Shown here: in pieces, positions 16,907 to 25,535 of the stretch
Layout: every line of letters starts with the position of its first letter
How positions within the stretch are numbered: the stretch's first letter is position 1
DNA from: Bacteroidaceae bacterium
GTDB lineage: Bacteria > Bacteroidota > Bacteroidia > Bacteroidales > Bacteroidaceae
DNA length: 46,046 nt
Reading direction: 5' to 3'
Assembly: GCA_016280445.1 (NCBI GenBank)
Contig: JAEEGS010000046.1
Coordinates: 1-46,046 of the forward strand
Notes under the pieces: model-generated
What the model was told of the DNA's origin: nothing
The model's input: the letters and a program-made list of their open reading frames with translations, nothing else
Databases searched by the model: none
Position numbers and translations under genes: made by a program

Positions 16907-18082
16907 TTAATAATTCTCGGCGTTGATTTCGAAGTATGCTTGAGGATGGAAGCAAACCGGACATACGTCGGGGGCTTCGGTGCCGATGACGATATGGCCA
17001 CAGTTGCGACATTCCCAAACGCTGACACCACTCTTGCGGAACACTTCTAGTGCCTCTACGTTGTGCAACAGGGCACGGTAACGCTCTTCGTGGTGCTTTT
17101 CGATGGCTGCCACACCACGGAATTGCTCGGCCAGTTCGTGGAAGCCTTCTTCATCGGCTTCGCGGGCAAAAGTGTCGTACATGTCAGTCCATTCGTAGTT
17201 CTCACCTTCGGCGGCACGAAGCAGGTTTTCGGGAGTGGAACCTACCCCACCCAGATGTTTGAACCAGAGTTTGGCGTGTTCCTTCTCGTTGTCGGCTGTC
17301 TTGAGGAAGAGGGCGGCAATCTGTTCGTAGCCGTTTTTCTTTGCCACTGAAGCATAGTAGGTGTATTTGTTGCGTGCCATACTTTCGCCGGCAAAGGCTG
17401 TTTCGAGGTTCTTCTCGGTGCGAGTACCTGCATATTTGTTGGCAGCGGCGGGTGCTTCGGGCTCTGCAACCACTTTCACGAAGTCGGATGCCGGATGCTT
17501 GCAGATAGGACAGATGAAGTCATCGGCCAGTTCCTCTCCCACGTATTCATAGCCACAGATGCTGCAACGCCAGATGGTCTTGCCTTCGGCTGTCTTTCCC
17601 ACGGGTTGAGGCTTCGGTTTGATGTTGGATTGATAGTAATTGTAGGTGGCAGAGGGTGCATCGGAGAGTGTTTCCATTTCGGTGACAAGTCCGACGAAAA
17701 GCATGTGGGTGCCGAGGTCGATGGCCTGTTCCACATCGGCAGAGAGGAAGGCGTTAGTGCCACGTGTGATGGCGAAGGTGCCGTTGGCGACACGACGGCA
17801 GTCGGTGAAGTCGGCAAATTTATCTACGGTGCGTCCGCTCTGGAAGCCAAAGTGCTTGAAGAGTTCGAAGTCGGCACGCTCGCTGAGGATGGATGCCGTG
17901 AAGCGTCGTGAACGCTGAATGAGTTCAGTGGTCAAGTTGCTCTTGTTGAGGGCTACAGAGATGCGGCAGGGCTGTGCTGTCACTTGTGCCACGGTGTTGC
18001 TGATGCAACCATTGTCACGATTGCCGTCGCTGGTGGTGACGACAAAGAGTCCGTACTGGATGTTGAAAAGGGGGTTACTCAT
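16907..18082 (-). CDS. Flavin reductase-rubredoxin-rubrerythrin-rubredoxin fusion protein
   Basis: A cytoplasmic redox protein of 391 residues with four modules. Residues 1-160 match the FMN-binding flavin reductase-like domain ([20 protein letters not shown]). Residues 170-200 form a rubredoxin with C173/C176 and C191/C194. Residues 220-345 form a rubrerythrin di-iron four-helix bundle with ligand motifs [19 protein letters not shown] and IEKHHEERY. Residues 355-385 are a second rubredoxin with C358/C361 and C374/C377. Rubrerythrins reduce hydrogen peroxide; flavin reductase-rubredoxin proteins (as in Moorella) pass electrons from NAD(P)H to such acceptors. Having all parts in one chain suggests a self-contained NAD(P)H peroxidase for oxygen defence. 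It is divergent from the NfnAB-like gene, another electron-transfer enzyme. No signal peptide is present. Confidence 0.92.
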   Translation of the reverse strand: MSNPLFNIQYGLFVVTTSDGNRDNGCISNTVAQVTAQPCRISVALNKSNLTTELIQRSRRFTASILSERADFELFKHFGFQSGRTVDKFADFTDCRRVANGTFAITRGTNAFLSADVEQAIDLGTHMLFVGLVTEMETLSDAPSATYNYYQSNIKPKPQPVGKTAEGKTIWRCSICGYEYVGEELADDFICPICKHPASDFVKVVAEPEAPAAANKYAGTRTEKNLETAFAGESMARNKYTYYASVAKKNGYEQIAALFLKTADNEKEHAKLWFKHLGGVGSTPENLLRAAEGENYEWTDMYDTFAREADEEGFHELAEQFRGVAAIEKHHEERYRALLHNVEALEVFRKSGVSVWECRNCGHIVIGTEAPDVCPVCFHPQAYFEINAENY

Positions 18083-18132
18083 AAGTTAGTTTGTTAAAAG
18101 GTTTTGGTATTGTGTTTATGTAAATCTCATGG

Positions 18133-18140
18133 CAAAGATA
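18133..18140 (-). promoter_or_regulatory. Promoter -7 box for the rubrerythrin fusion gene
   Basis: TATCTTTG on the minus strand, about 50 bases upstream of the start codon. No clear -33 element. Confidence 0.5.
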
Positions 18141-18225
18141 ATCATGAAATCTCATAAAAAAAACATTTTTCCTCGGAAAATGATGATTCTTTGACAAAAT
18201 GGGTGCTTATTAGAGCACTTTTTTG

Positions 18226-18233
18226 TAACTTTG
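18226..18233 (+). promoter_or_regulatory. Promoter -7 box for the NfnAB-like gene
   Basis: TAACTTTG followed by CGCC, 40 bases before the ATG at 18274. The nearest TTTG is too far upstream (about 32 bases), so only the -7 box is called. Confidence 0.55.
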
Positions 18234-18273
18234 CGCCGGTTTTTACGTAATCTAATGGTAAAAAGATATTAGT

Positions 18274-20628
18274 ATGAATAAGATTGTTAAGAAAGAGCAG
18301 TTCAGTGAGAAGGTCTTCAAATTGGTTGTTGAGGCTCCACTGATAGCAAAATCTCGCAAGGCTGGTCACTTCGTGATTGTTCGCGTTGGCGAACAGGGCG
18401 AACGTATGCCACTCACCATTGCCGACTCTGACGTGGAGGCTGGCACTATCACACTTGTTGTGCAGAAGGTGGGTTACTCTTCCACCAAACTCTGCAACCT
18501 CAATGAGGGCGACTACATCACCGACGTGGTGGGTCCTCTGGGTCAGGCAACTCACATCGAGAAGTTCGGCACCGTCGTTTGTGCTGGAGGTGGTGTGGGT
18601 GTGGCACCTATGCTCCCCATCATCAAGGCGCTGAAGGCTGCTGGCAACAAGGTGGTTTCTGTGCTGGCTGGCCGCACGAAGGAACTCATCATTCTGGAGG
18701 ACGAGGTGCGCAAGCACTCTGACGAGGTCATCATCATGACGGACGATGGCTCATACGGCCAGAAGGGTGTGGTGACTGTCGGCATCGAACAGGTGATTCA
18801 GCGTGAGAAGGTGGACAAGTGCTTCGCCATCGGTCCTGCCATCATGATGAAGTTCTGCTGCCTCTTGACAAAGAAATACAACGTGCCTACGGATGTGTCG
18901 CTCAACACCATCATGGTGGACGGTACTGGTATGTGTGGTGCTTGCCGTATCACGGTAGGCGGCAAGACCCGTTTCGTCTGCGTGGATGGTCCTGAGTTTG
19001 ACGGTCATGAGGTGGACTTCGACGAGATGTTCAAGCGCATGGGTGCCTTCAAGCCTATCGAGATTGAGGAGATGAAGAAACTGGAGGAGCACGTGGAAGG
19101 CATCGTTGCCACCAAGAAGGCTGAAGCCAAGGCTGATCCAACGGGCATGACAACTGACACTCCCCTCTCCGAACTTCTCGACCGCAACGCTGCATGGCGC
19201 AAGGAATTGGCTGGCAGCATGAAGGCCAAGGAGCGTGGTGAAATCGAGCGTTGTGTGATGGGCGAACTTGACCCTGTCTATCGTGCCACCACTCGCACCG
19301 AGGAGGTGAACACAGGTCTCACTATCGACCAGGCACTCACTGAGGCTAAGCGATGTCTCGACTGTGTGAAGCCTTCTTGTATGGAAGGTTGCCCTGTGAG
19401 CATCAATATCCCATCATTTGTGAAAAACATCGAGCGCGGTCAGTTCCTCGAGGCTGCCAAGGTGCTCAAGGCTACCAGCGCTCTGCCTGCTGTGTGTGGT
19501 CGTGTATGTCCACAGGAGAAGCAGTGCGAAAGCAAGTGTATCCACCTGAAGATGGGTCACAAGCCTGTGGCTATCGGCAACCTGGAGCGTTTCGCTGCTG
19601 ACTTCGAGCGTCAGTCGGGCAAGATGGCGCTGCCAGAGTGTGCTCCAAAGAACGGCATCAAGGTGGCCATTGTGGGTTCAGGTCCTGCAGGTCTTTCTTG
19701 CGCCGGCGACTTGGCTAAGGCTGGCTATGATGTGACTGTATTTGAGGCTCTGCATGAAATCGGTGGTGTGCTGAAGTATGGTATTCCTGAGTTCCGTTTG
19801 CCAAATGCCATCGTGGATGTGGAAATCGAGAACCTCAGCAAGATTGGTGTCACCTTCGTGAAAGACTGCATCGTGGGCAAGACCATCACGGTGGAAGACC
19901 TCGAGAAGGAGGGTTACAAGGCTATCTTCGTGGCATCTGGTGCAGGTCTGCCAAACTTCATGAACATTCCTGGCGAGAACAGCGTGGGCATCATGTCGTC
20001 GAACGAATACCTCACCCGCATCAACCTCATGGATGCTTCCAACCCTGCATCTGACACGCCTATCATGAAGGCTAAGAATGTGATGGTTGTCGGTGGTGGC
20101 AACACGGCTATGGACTCTTGCCGCACGGCCAAGCGTCTGGGTGCCGAGCATGTGTTCATCGCATATCGTCGTAGCGAGGCTGAGATGCCTGCACGTCTGG
20201 AGGAGGTGAAGCATGCGAAGGAAGAGGGCATCGAATTCCTCACCCTCCACAATCCTATCGAATATGTTGCCGACGAGAAGGGCAATGTGACCCAGGTGAA
20301 ACTGCAAGTGATGGAACTTGGCGAGCCAGATGCTTCTGGCCGTCGTTCTCCAATCCCTGTGGAGGGCAAGATTGTCACTCGTGACATCGACCTCGCAGTA
20401 GTGGCTGTCGGCGTGTCTCCAAACCCAATCGTGCCTAAGTCTGTTGAAGGTCTGGAGTTGGGTCGCAAGAACACGATTGCCGTGAACGACCAGATGCAGT
20501 CGAACATTCCAACCATCTTCGCCGGTGGTGACATTGTGCGTGGTGGTGCTACGGTCATCCTCGCTATGGGTGACGGTCGCAAGGCTGCTGCCAACATCGA
20601 CGCCATGCTGAAAGGACAGGCCCAGTAA
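18274..20628 (+). CDS. Fused NfnAB-like oxidoreductase (ferredoxin-NADP reductase + GltD-like subunit)
   Basis: A 784-residue cytoplasmic flavoenzyme. Residues 1-280 match the small subunit (NfnA, SudB, or PyrK-like NAD-binding subunit): an FAD domain with MPLTIADSD, the NAD-binding VCAGGGVGVAPMLP, and a [2Fe-2S] site VDGTGMCGAC with a third Cys in RFVCVDGPEF. Residues 310-784 match the large subunit (NfnB or GltD-like): N-terminal [4Fe-4S] cysteines in CLDCVKPSCMEGC and CGRVCPQEKQCESKC, an FAD site VAIVGSGPAGLSCAGDL, and a second dinucleotide fold VMVVGGGNTAMDSCRTAKRLG. NfnAB transfers electrons between NADH, ferredoxin and NADP, in some organisms by flavin-based bifurcation. In most phyla these are two genes; the one-chain form is common in Bacteroidetes. 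Automated annotation often calls it dihydroorotate dehydrogenase/glutamate synthase. Ferredoxin:NADP chemistry is likely, bifurcation is not shown. Confidence 0.9.
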   Translation: MNKIVKKEQFSEKVFKLVVEAPLIAKSRKAGHFVIVRVGEQGERMPLTIADSDVEAGTITLVVQKVGYSSTKLCNLNEGDYITDVVGPLGQATHIEKFGTVVCAGGGVGVAPMLPIIKALKAAGNKVVSVLAGRTKELIILEDEVRKHSDEVIIMTDDGSYGQKGVVTVGIEQVIQREKVDKCFAIGPAIMMKFCCLLTKKYNVPTDVSLNTIMVDGTGMCGACRITVGGKTRFVCVDGPEFDGHEVDFDEMFKRMGAFKPIEIEEMKKLEEHVEGIVATKKAEAKADPTGMTTDTPLSELLDRNAAWRKELAGSMKAKERGEIERCVMGELDPVYRATTRTEEVNTGLTIDQALTEAKRCLDCVKPSCMEGCPVSINIPSFVKNIERGQFLEAAKVLKATSALPAVCGRVCPQEKQCESKCIHLKMGHKPVAIGNLERFAADFERQSGKMALPECAPKNGIKVAIVGSGPAGLSCAGDLAKAGYDVTVFEALHEIGGVLKYGIPEFRLPNAIVDVEIENLSKIGVTFVKDCIVGKTITVEDLEKEGYKAIFVASGAGLPNFMNIPGENSVGIMSSNEYLTRINLMDASNPASDTPIMKAKNVMVVGGGNTAMDSCRTAKRLGAEHVFIAYRRSEAEMPARLEEVKHAKEEGIEFLTLHNPIEYVADEKGNVTQVKLQVMELGEPDASGRRSPIPVEGKIVTRDIDLAVVAVGVSPNPIVPKSVEGLELGRKNTIAVNDQMQSNIPTIFAGGDIVRGGATVILAMGDGRKAAANIDAMLKGQAQ

Positions 20629-20660
20629 ATATCTGTTCAAACAACACATATTTATATATT

Positions 20661-20699
20661 AAAGGGAACTTCGCAACTGTGCGGGGTTCCCTTTTTTTC
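20661..20699 (+). terminator. Terminator after the NfnAB-like gene
   Basis: AAAGGGAACTTCGCA pairs with TGCGGGGTTCCCTTT around a short loop and is followed by T's. Confidence 0.8.
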
Positions 20700-20728
20700 G
20701 TGAAAGATGAAAAAAAATCCTGTTTTAT

Positions 20729-20759
20729 TTTGTGGTGTATATTTTTTGTGCTACCTTTG
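20729..20759 (+). promoter_or_regulatory. Promoter of the tRNA-Asp genes
   Basis: TTTG (20729-20732), 19-base spacer, TACCTTTG (20752-20759): an exact match to the Bacteroidetes primary promoter, about 50 bases before the first tRNA. Confidence 0.88.
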
Positions 20760-20810
20760 CACTCGCAAAACGAGAACGGAGGTTCTTCAGCATTGCAAAA
20801 CCAGAAAAAT

Positions 20811-20884
20811 GGTGCGTTAGTTCAGTAGGTTAGAATACATGCCTGTCACGCATGGGGTCACGAGTTCGAGTCTCGTACGCACCG
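20811..20884 (+). tRNA. tRNA-Asp (GTC), copy 1
   Basis: The acceptor stem GGTGCGT pairs with ACGCACC; the anticodon stem CATGC/GCATG encloses the loop CTGTCAC with anticodon GTC; the T arm CACGAGTTCGAGTCTCGT is canonical. The discriminator is G and CCA is not encoded. Identical to the second copy. Confidence 0.96.
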
Positions 20885-20959
20885 CAAGAAAAAGGCCAAT
20901 GGTTGATGTGAGGCCTATCCAAAAAAATCGTCAACAACACACATATTCACATTCATTCT

Positions 20960-21033
20960 GGTGCGTTAGTTCAGTAGGTTAGAATACATGCCTGTCACGC
21001 ATGGGGTCACGAGTTCGAGTCTCGTACGCACCG
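20960..21033 (+). tRNA. tRNA-Asp (GTC), copy 2
   Basis: All 74 bases equal those of copy 1, and about ten bases 3' of each (CAAGAAAAAGG) are also shared, which points to a recent tandem duplication with a 75-base spacer. Both copies probably form one transcript from 20729. Confidence 0.96.
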
Positions 21034-21036
21034 CAA

Positions 21037-21078
21037 GAAAAAGGGGTTTCCAAGCATACGTTTGGAAGCCCCTTTTTC
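21037..21078 (+). terminator. Terminator after the tRNA-Asp pair
   Basis: AAAAAGGGGTTTCCAA pairs with TTTGGAAGCCCCTTTTT around a 7-base loop, ending in a T-run. Confidence 0.88.
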
Positions 21079-21175
21079 CTTGTATCACATTTTTTGTCAC
21101 TTTTTTTCGATTTGGATTAAACCTTCGAGTTGTGGATGCGTCATACGAAGCATAAATACAAAACCAATCTTCAAC

Positions 21176-24136
21176 ATGACATTTCCACGAAAGTCTCTTT
21201 TCACACTGCTACTGGCCTGCCTCTCGATGGGCGCCTCCGCGCAATCGACGCTGAAAGGCAAGGTGGTGGACAGCGAAAACGGCGAAACGCTTGTGCAGAG
21301 CACGGTGCTGGTGATGACGCCAGACACGGCCCGCATGGTGACAGGAGCAACCACAGCCAAAGATGGCTCATTCAACGTGAAGAATGTGAAGGACGGCTCT
21401 TACATCCTGAAGATTTCCTACATAGGTTATCACAACTTCTTTCGAAGCATCAGTGTGAAGAGGTCGGAGAATGGCGGCACACAAACCATCGGAACCGTGT
21501 TGCTCACGCCCAACACAGTGGAACTGAAACAGGCCGTGGTGACTGGGCAACTGAAGGAGGTGGAAGTGAAAGAGGACACACTCATCTTCAATGCCGACGC
21601 GTTCAAGGTGCCCGAAGGCAGTGTGTTGGAGGAATTAATCAAGAAACTGCCAGGTGTGACGATCGAGGATGGCGTGGTGAAGGTGAACGGCAAGACGGTG
21701 AAGAAAATTCTGGTGGGTGGCAAAGAGTTTTTCGGCAACGACCAGAACATGTCGATGAAAAACCTGCCGGCAGAGATTGTGGATAAGGTGAAGACCTACG
21801 ACAAGCAATCGGACTTCAGCCGCATCACAGGCATTGACGATGGAGAGGAAGAGACGGTGATTGACTTGACCATCAAGAAGGGAATGCAAAAGGGATGGTT
21901 CGGAAATGTAGATGCGGCATACGGTTCATATAAGAGGTATTCGGGACGTGTGATGGTGAACCGATTCTCTGACGGATTCCAGTCGAATGTGATTGGCTCG
22001 CAGAACAACACAGGCAACAACGGCAACACGACCAACAAGCAAGTAGGAGGACGACTGGTCTTCGATGTGAAGAACTTCGAGTTCGGAGGAAACATACGAT
22101 ACAATTATAACAAGACAAACAACCACACTTACAACAGCACACAAAATTTCGTATCAACCAGCGCTTCATTCAGCAATAGCCACAACACAAACACAAACAG
22201 AAACGCAAACATCAATGGAGATTTCAAGGCTGAATGGAAAATTGACTCGTTGACCACGCTGGTCTTTAGCCCACGTTTCTCTACAGGAGATTCGAAGAGT
22301 TCGTCTGGCAATTCATCGGCCACCTTCAACGATGACCCTTACCAGAATAATGTCCGCGACCCGCTGGCACAGATGGATGAAATCAGCGATGACATTAAAA
22401 TCAACGAGAACACATCAAAAAACTGGAGTAATGGCGACAACTACAATGTGAGTGGAAACTTGATGCTCAATCGCCGTCTGGGTGGTGGCCCCTGGTTTGG
22501 TCCCAGTGCCGTGACGGGCAGCAACGGCCGCAACATCAGCCTCAGGCTGAATGGTTCGACCAGCAAAAACAAGAACAAGAACTTCAATTTCTCGAACGTC
22601 ATCTACCACCAACGTAATGACTCGACGGACTTAACGTATCGTCACCGCAACACCCCCAACAGCAACAAGAACTACAGCCTCGGACTTTCCTACTCCGAGC
22701 CTATCATGCGGAATCTGTTCGCACAAATCAACTACAGTTACAACTACTCGAAGCGCCACAGCGATGGACAGACGTTTGACTTTGCCAAAGTGGATGCCAT
22801 CGGACAGGAATTGTGGGAGAACTATGGGCAGTACGGTATGCTGGCACCCAACTATTTTGAGTTCCTCAGCGACTCCCTTTCCCGCTACACGGAAAACATC
22901 AACAAGACACACAACCTGGACATCTCGTTCCGTTATATCACCCAGTTGCTCAACATCAGCGCCGGTGTACGCATCGAGCGGCAGAATCAGAAGATGTCAT
23001 ATCAGTATCAAGGGCTCGACACCATCGCCAGCCGAAACATTTCCCGCATCTCACCGACCCTGAATGCGCGTTTCCGATTCACAAGGCAGCACACCTTGCG
23101 CATCACCTATCGCGGCAATACCAGTCAGCCAGAAATGACGGACCTCTTCAACCTAACGGATAACAGCAACCCGCTCAACATCCGCGAAGGTAATCCAGGC
23201 CTGAAGCCATCGTTCACCAACAACATCAACGTTGACTATAATAATTATCTGGAAGCCACGAAGCAATCCATCTTTGGACGCTTCTCGTTCAACAACACAC
23301 TGAACAGCATCAGCAACAGAACGGAATACAACCCGGAAACAGGTGGACAAACCACACGTCCGGAGAACATCAACGGCAACTGGGGCATCAATGGAAACAT
23401 TGGTTTCAACACGCCACTGGGATGGGAAAAACTGACCCTCAACACCAACACCACTGCATCGTTGCGCCACAACGTGGGTTACATCTACCAGAATCATAAA
23501 ACGTACAAAAACGACGTGAAACAAACGTCGTTGGGCGAAAACATGAGCATCACGCTGAGGCTGAGCAACTTCGACATCCGTGCCAACGGAGGCATCACAT
23601 GGTCAAAGTCAAGCAGCAAATTAACCGCTGCCAACAACCAGAACACTTTCAACTTCAACTATGGCCTTTCGTCGACAGGCAATTTCGAAAATGGTTTCGG
23701 ATTCTCCACCGACATCCGCATGAGTTCACGTCGTGGTTACTCTTCTGCCAACATGAACACGAACGAACTCATATGGAACGCTCAAATCAGTTACCGATTC
23801 CTTCAGAAGAAACAGGCTACCATCTCGTTGCAGGCATATGACCTCTTGCATCAGCGCAGCAACATCAGCCGTACCATCAGTGCCTACTCCCGTCAGGACC
23901 GTGAGACGAACAGCATCTACAGTTACGTGATGGCACACTTCATCTACCGCTTCAATCTGTTTGGAGACAGAACATCACGACAGAATCTCCGTGAGATGCG
24001 CAGTTTCATGAACGAACGTCCAGACTTTGGAGGTGAAGGACGTCCAGAGGGTCGCCCAGAAGGAAGACCCGAAGGCGGTGGCGGACGTGGAGGTTTCGGT
24101 GGCGGAGGCTTCGGAGGAGGCGGTGGACGCTTCTAA
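21176..24136 (+). CDS. Outer-membrane beta-barrel (TonB-receptor-like) protein with Gly/Arg-rich tail
   Basis: An outer-membrane protein of 986 residues. MTFPRKSLFTLLLACLSMGASAQ is a signal peptide; residues 24-110 form a carboxypeptidase-regulatory-like beta domain (LKGKVVDSENGETL). A plug-like region follows with LEELIKKLPGVTIEDGVVKVNG and VGGKEFFGNDQNMSMKNLPAEIV, typical of the Bacteroidetes 'outer membrane beta-barrel family', which is related to TonB receptors. The rest is a barrel with alternating aromatic beta strands. The last 35 residues are unusual: repeated EGRP units, then glycine runs, ending GGRF. The ATG at 21176 is chosen because the signal peptide starts there; an upstream in-frame start at 21062 lies in the tRNA terminator. 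There is no SusD-like partner next to it, so the ligand cannot be guessed. Confidence 0.9.
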   Translation: MTFPRKSLFTLLLACLSMGASAQSTLKGKVVDSENGETLVQSTVLVMTPDTARMVTGATTAKDGSFNVKNVKDGSYILKISYIGYHNFFRSISVKRSENGGTQTIGTVLLTPNTVELKQAVVTGQLKEVEVKEDTLIFNADAFKVPEGSVLEELIKKLPGVTIEDGVVKVNGKTVKKILVGGKEFFGNDQNMSMKNLPAEIVDKVKTYDKQSDFSRITGIDDGEEETVIDLTIKKGMQKGWFGNVDAAYGSYKRYSGRVMVNRFSDGFQSNVIGSQNNTGNNGNTTNKQVGGRLVFDVKNFEFGGNIRYNYNKTNNHTYNSTQNFVSTSASFSNSHNTNTNRNANINGDFKAEWKIDSLTTLVFSPRFSTGDSKSSSGNSSATFNDDPYQNNVRDPLAQMDEISDDIKINENTSKNWSNGDNYNVSGNLMLNRRLGGGPWFGPSAVTGSNGRNISLRLNGSTSKNKNKNFNFSNVIYHQRNDSTDLTYRHRNTPNSNKNYSLGLSYSEPIMRNLFAQINYSYNYSKRHSDGQTFDFAKVDAIGQELWENYGQYGMLAPNYFEFLSDSLSRYTENINKTHNLDISFRYITQLLNISAGVRIERQNQKMSYQYQGLDTIASRNISRISPTLNARFRFTRQHTLRITYRGNTSQPEMTDLFNLTDNSNPLNIREGNPGLKPSFTNNINVDYNNYLEATKQSIFGRFSFNNTLNSISNRTEYNPETGGQTTRPENINGNWGINGNIGFNTPLGWEKLTLNTNTTASLRHNVGYIYQNHKTYKNDVKQTSLGENMSITLRLSNFDIRANGGITWSKSSSKLTAANNQNTFNFNYGLSSTGNFENGFGFSTDIRMSSRRGYSSANMNTNELIWNAQISYRFLQKKQATISLQAYDLLHQRSNISRTISAYSRQDRETNSIYSYVMAHFIYRFNLFGDRTSRQNLREMRSFMNERPDFGGEGRPEGRPEGRPEGGGGRGGFGGGGFGGGGGRF

Positions 24137-24149
24137 GGGAACAATCCTT

Positions 24150-25328
24150 TTAACACATACGGTCACGATAATCTTCGTAAGTGAACTGACGGAACAATTC
24201 AAATGTTCCGTCTTTGTGTAGCATGCCAATGGAAGGATGGCCGATGCCGTTGAACATGGTGGTCTTCACGGTCGTGTAATGTATCATATCCTCAAAGATG
24301 AGAGTCTCCCCTATCTGCAGTTCGTGGTCAAACTGCCACATCCCCATGAAATCGCCAGAGAGACAAGAGTTTCCACCGATACGATACAAGAATTGATGAG
24401 TATAAGCACTGAAGGATGGAAGTCCTTCTTGCTCAGCATCGACGATTTCAGCACCTCGGATGACTGGCATATAAGGCATTTCCAGACAGTCGGGCATGTG
24501 GCACGTGAAACTGGCATTGATGATGGCGGTCTTGATGCCGCTGTTCTCAACAATGTCCACCACCTTAGCAACAAGGGGACCCGTCTGCCAGGCAAATGCG
24601 CTGCCAGGTTCGAGAATCACCTTCAGATGGGGATAACGTGCATGGAAAGCATTGAGCGTGTTGATGAGTAGTTCCACATCATAATCCTTTCGAGTCATCA
24701 GATGACCGCCACCAAAATTAATCCACTTGATCTGCGGGAACCAGCGTGAGAACTTCGCCTCAATGTGCTGCAAAGTGCGTTCAAACACATCGCTGCCTGA
24801 TTCGCAATGGCAATGAATGTGAAAGCCCTCAATGTCGGCAGGCAACTGTTCAGGGAGGTCGTTGGCCAAGACACCAAAACGGGAACCTGGTGCACAGGGA
24901 TTGTAGAGTTCTGTCTCAATCTCGCTATATTCGGGATTCACACGCAAACCGATGGAAGCCCTACCCTGTACTTGCTGGGCAAAACGCTCATACTGGCTCA
25001 GCGAATTGAACGTAATGTGGCTGGAACAATTGAGAATATCTTCAAACTCCTCTTCTGTATAGGCGGGAGAATAGGTGTGTGCCTTGCTGTCAAACTCTTC
25101 CTTCGCCAGTCGTGCCTCGAAAAGCGATGATGCGGTTGTGTGGTGGATGTATTCACGGAAGATGGGGAAACTCTTCCACAGGGCAAAAGCCTTGAATGCA
25201 AGAATGATTTCCACATCGGCACGACGTGCCACACTATCAATGAGCGCCAGATTCCGACGCAGCAACGTCTCTTCCATCACATAACAAGGCGACGGAATCT
25301 GATTGATATTCTCTTCTAACAAAGTCAT
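24150..25328 (-). CDS. nspC: Carboxynorspermidine decarboxylase
   Basis: A PLP enzyme that decarboxylates carboxynorspermidine or carboxyspermidine to the triamine, the last step of the alternative polyamine pathway used by Bacteroidetes. The product is 392 residues, the normal length. It has the alanine-racemase-type barrel with the PLP lysine at about residue 46 in AFKAFALW, the family motif GFHIHCHCESGSDVF, the glycine-rich phosphate site FGGGHLM, and EPGSAFAWQTG; the dimer-interface motif is seen as ASFTCHMPDCLEMPY. I chose the ATG at 25328 (MTLLEENINQIPSPCYV), matching the family N-terminus, over one ten codons upstream. It ends 13 bases from the convergent receptor gene and is divergent from the RyR/TIR operon. 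Confidence 0.95.
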   Translation of the reverse strand: MTLLEENINQIPSPCYVMEETLLRRNLALIDSVARRADVEIILAFKAFALWKSFPIFREYIHHTTASSLFEARLAKEEFDSKAHTYSPAYTEEEFEDILNCSSHITFNSLSQYERFAQQVQGRASIGLRVNPEYSEIETELYNPCAPGSRFGVLANDLPEQLPADIEGFHIHCHCESGSDVFERTLQHIEAKFSRWFPQIKWINFGGGHLMTRKDYDVELLINTLNAFHARYPHLKVILEPGSAFAWQTGPLVAKVVDIVENSGIKTAIINASFTCHMPDCLEMPYMPVIRGAEIVDAEQEGLPSFSAYTHQFLYRIGGNSCLSGDFMGMWQFDHELQIGETLIFEDMIHYTTVKTTMFNGIGHPSIGMLHKDGTFELFRQFTYEDYRDRMC

Positions 25329-25345
25329 AATTCGCAATTTATTTG

Positions 25346-25353
25346 CAAAGTTA
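25346..25353 (-). promoter_or_regulatory. Promoter -7 box for nspC
   Basis: TAACTTTG on the minus strand, 18 bases upstream of the ATG, implying a very short leader. Confidence 0.55.
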
Positions 25354-25422
25354 CACAATTATTTCCACACATCACACACATGGCCAATATTTTCCCGACA
25401 CAACAAAAAAACCACACCATTT

Positions 25423-25453
25423 TTTGTTGTATAAGAAAAAAGATGTACCTTTG
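25423..25453 (+). promoter_or_regulatory. Promoter of the RyR/TIR/CHAT operon
   Basis: TTTG (25423-25426), exactly 19 bases, then TACCTTTG (25446-25453): a full match to the housekeeping Bacteroidetes promoter. The leader of about 80 bases contains a small ATTCC/GGAAT hairpin near 25480-25500. No other promoter of this quality was seen within the five genes that follow. Confidence 0.88.
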
Positions 25454-25535
25454 CCACCCAACAATCGCCTAAAACTAAACATTCCACCGCATCGGGGAAT
25501 GAATAGCTTTGTCAATCATTAAATCAAACATAACC

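Noticed and set aside
19678-20649. 323-residue minus-strand frame
   Set aside because: Antisense to the NfnAB-like gene with its dinucleotide-binding motifs.
20811-21033. tRNA-associated integration site
   Set aside because: No integrase, excision gene or displaced tRNA fragment is found next to the duplicated tRNA-Asp.
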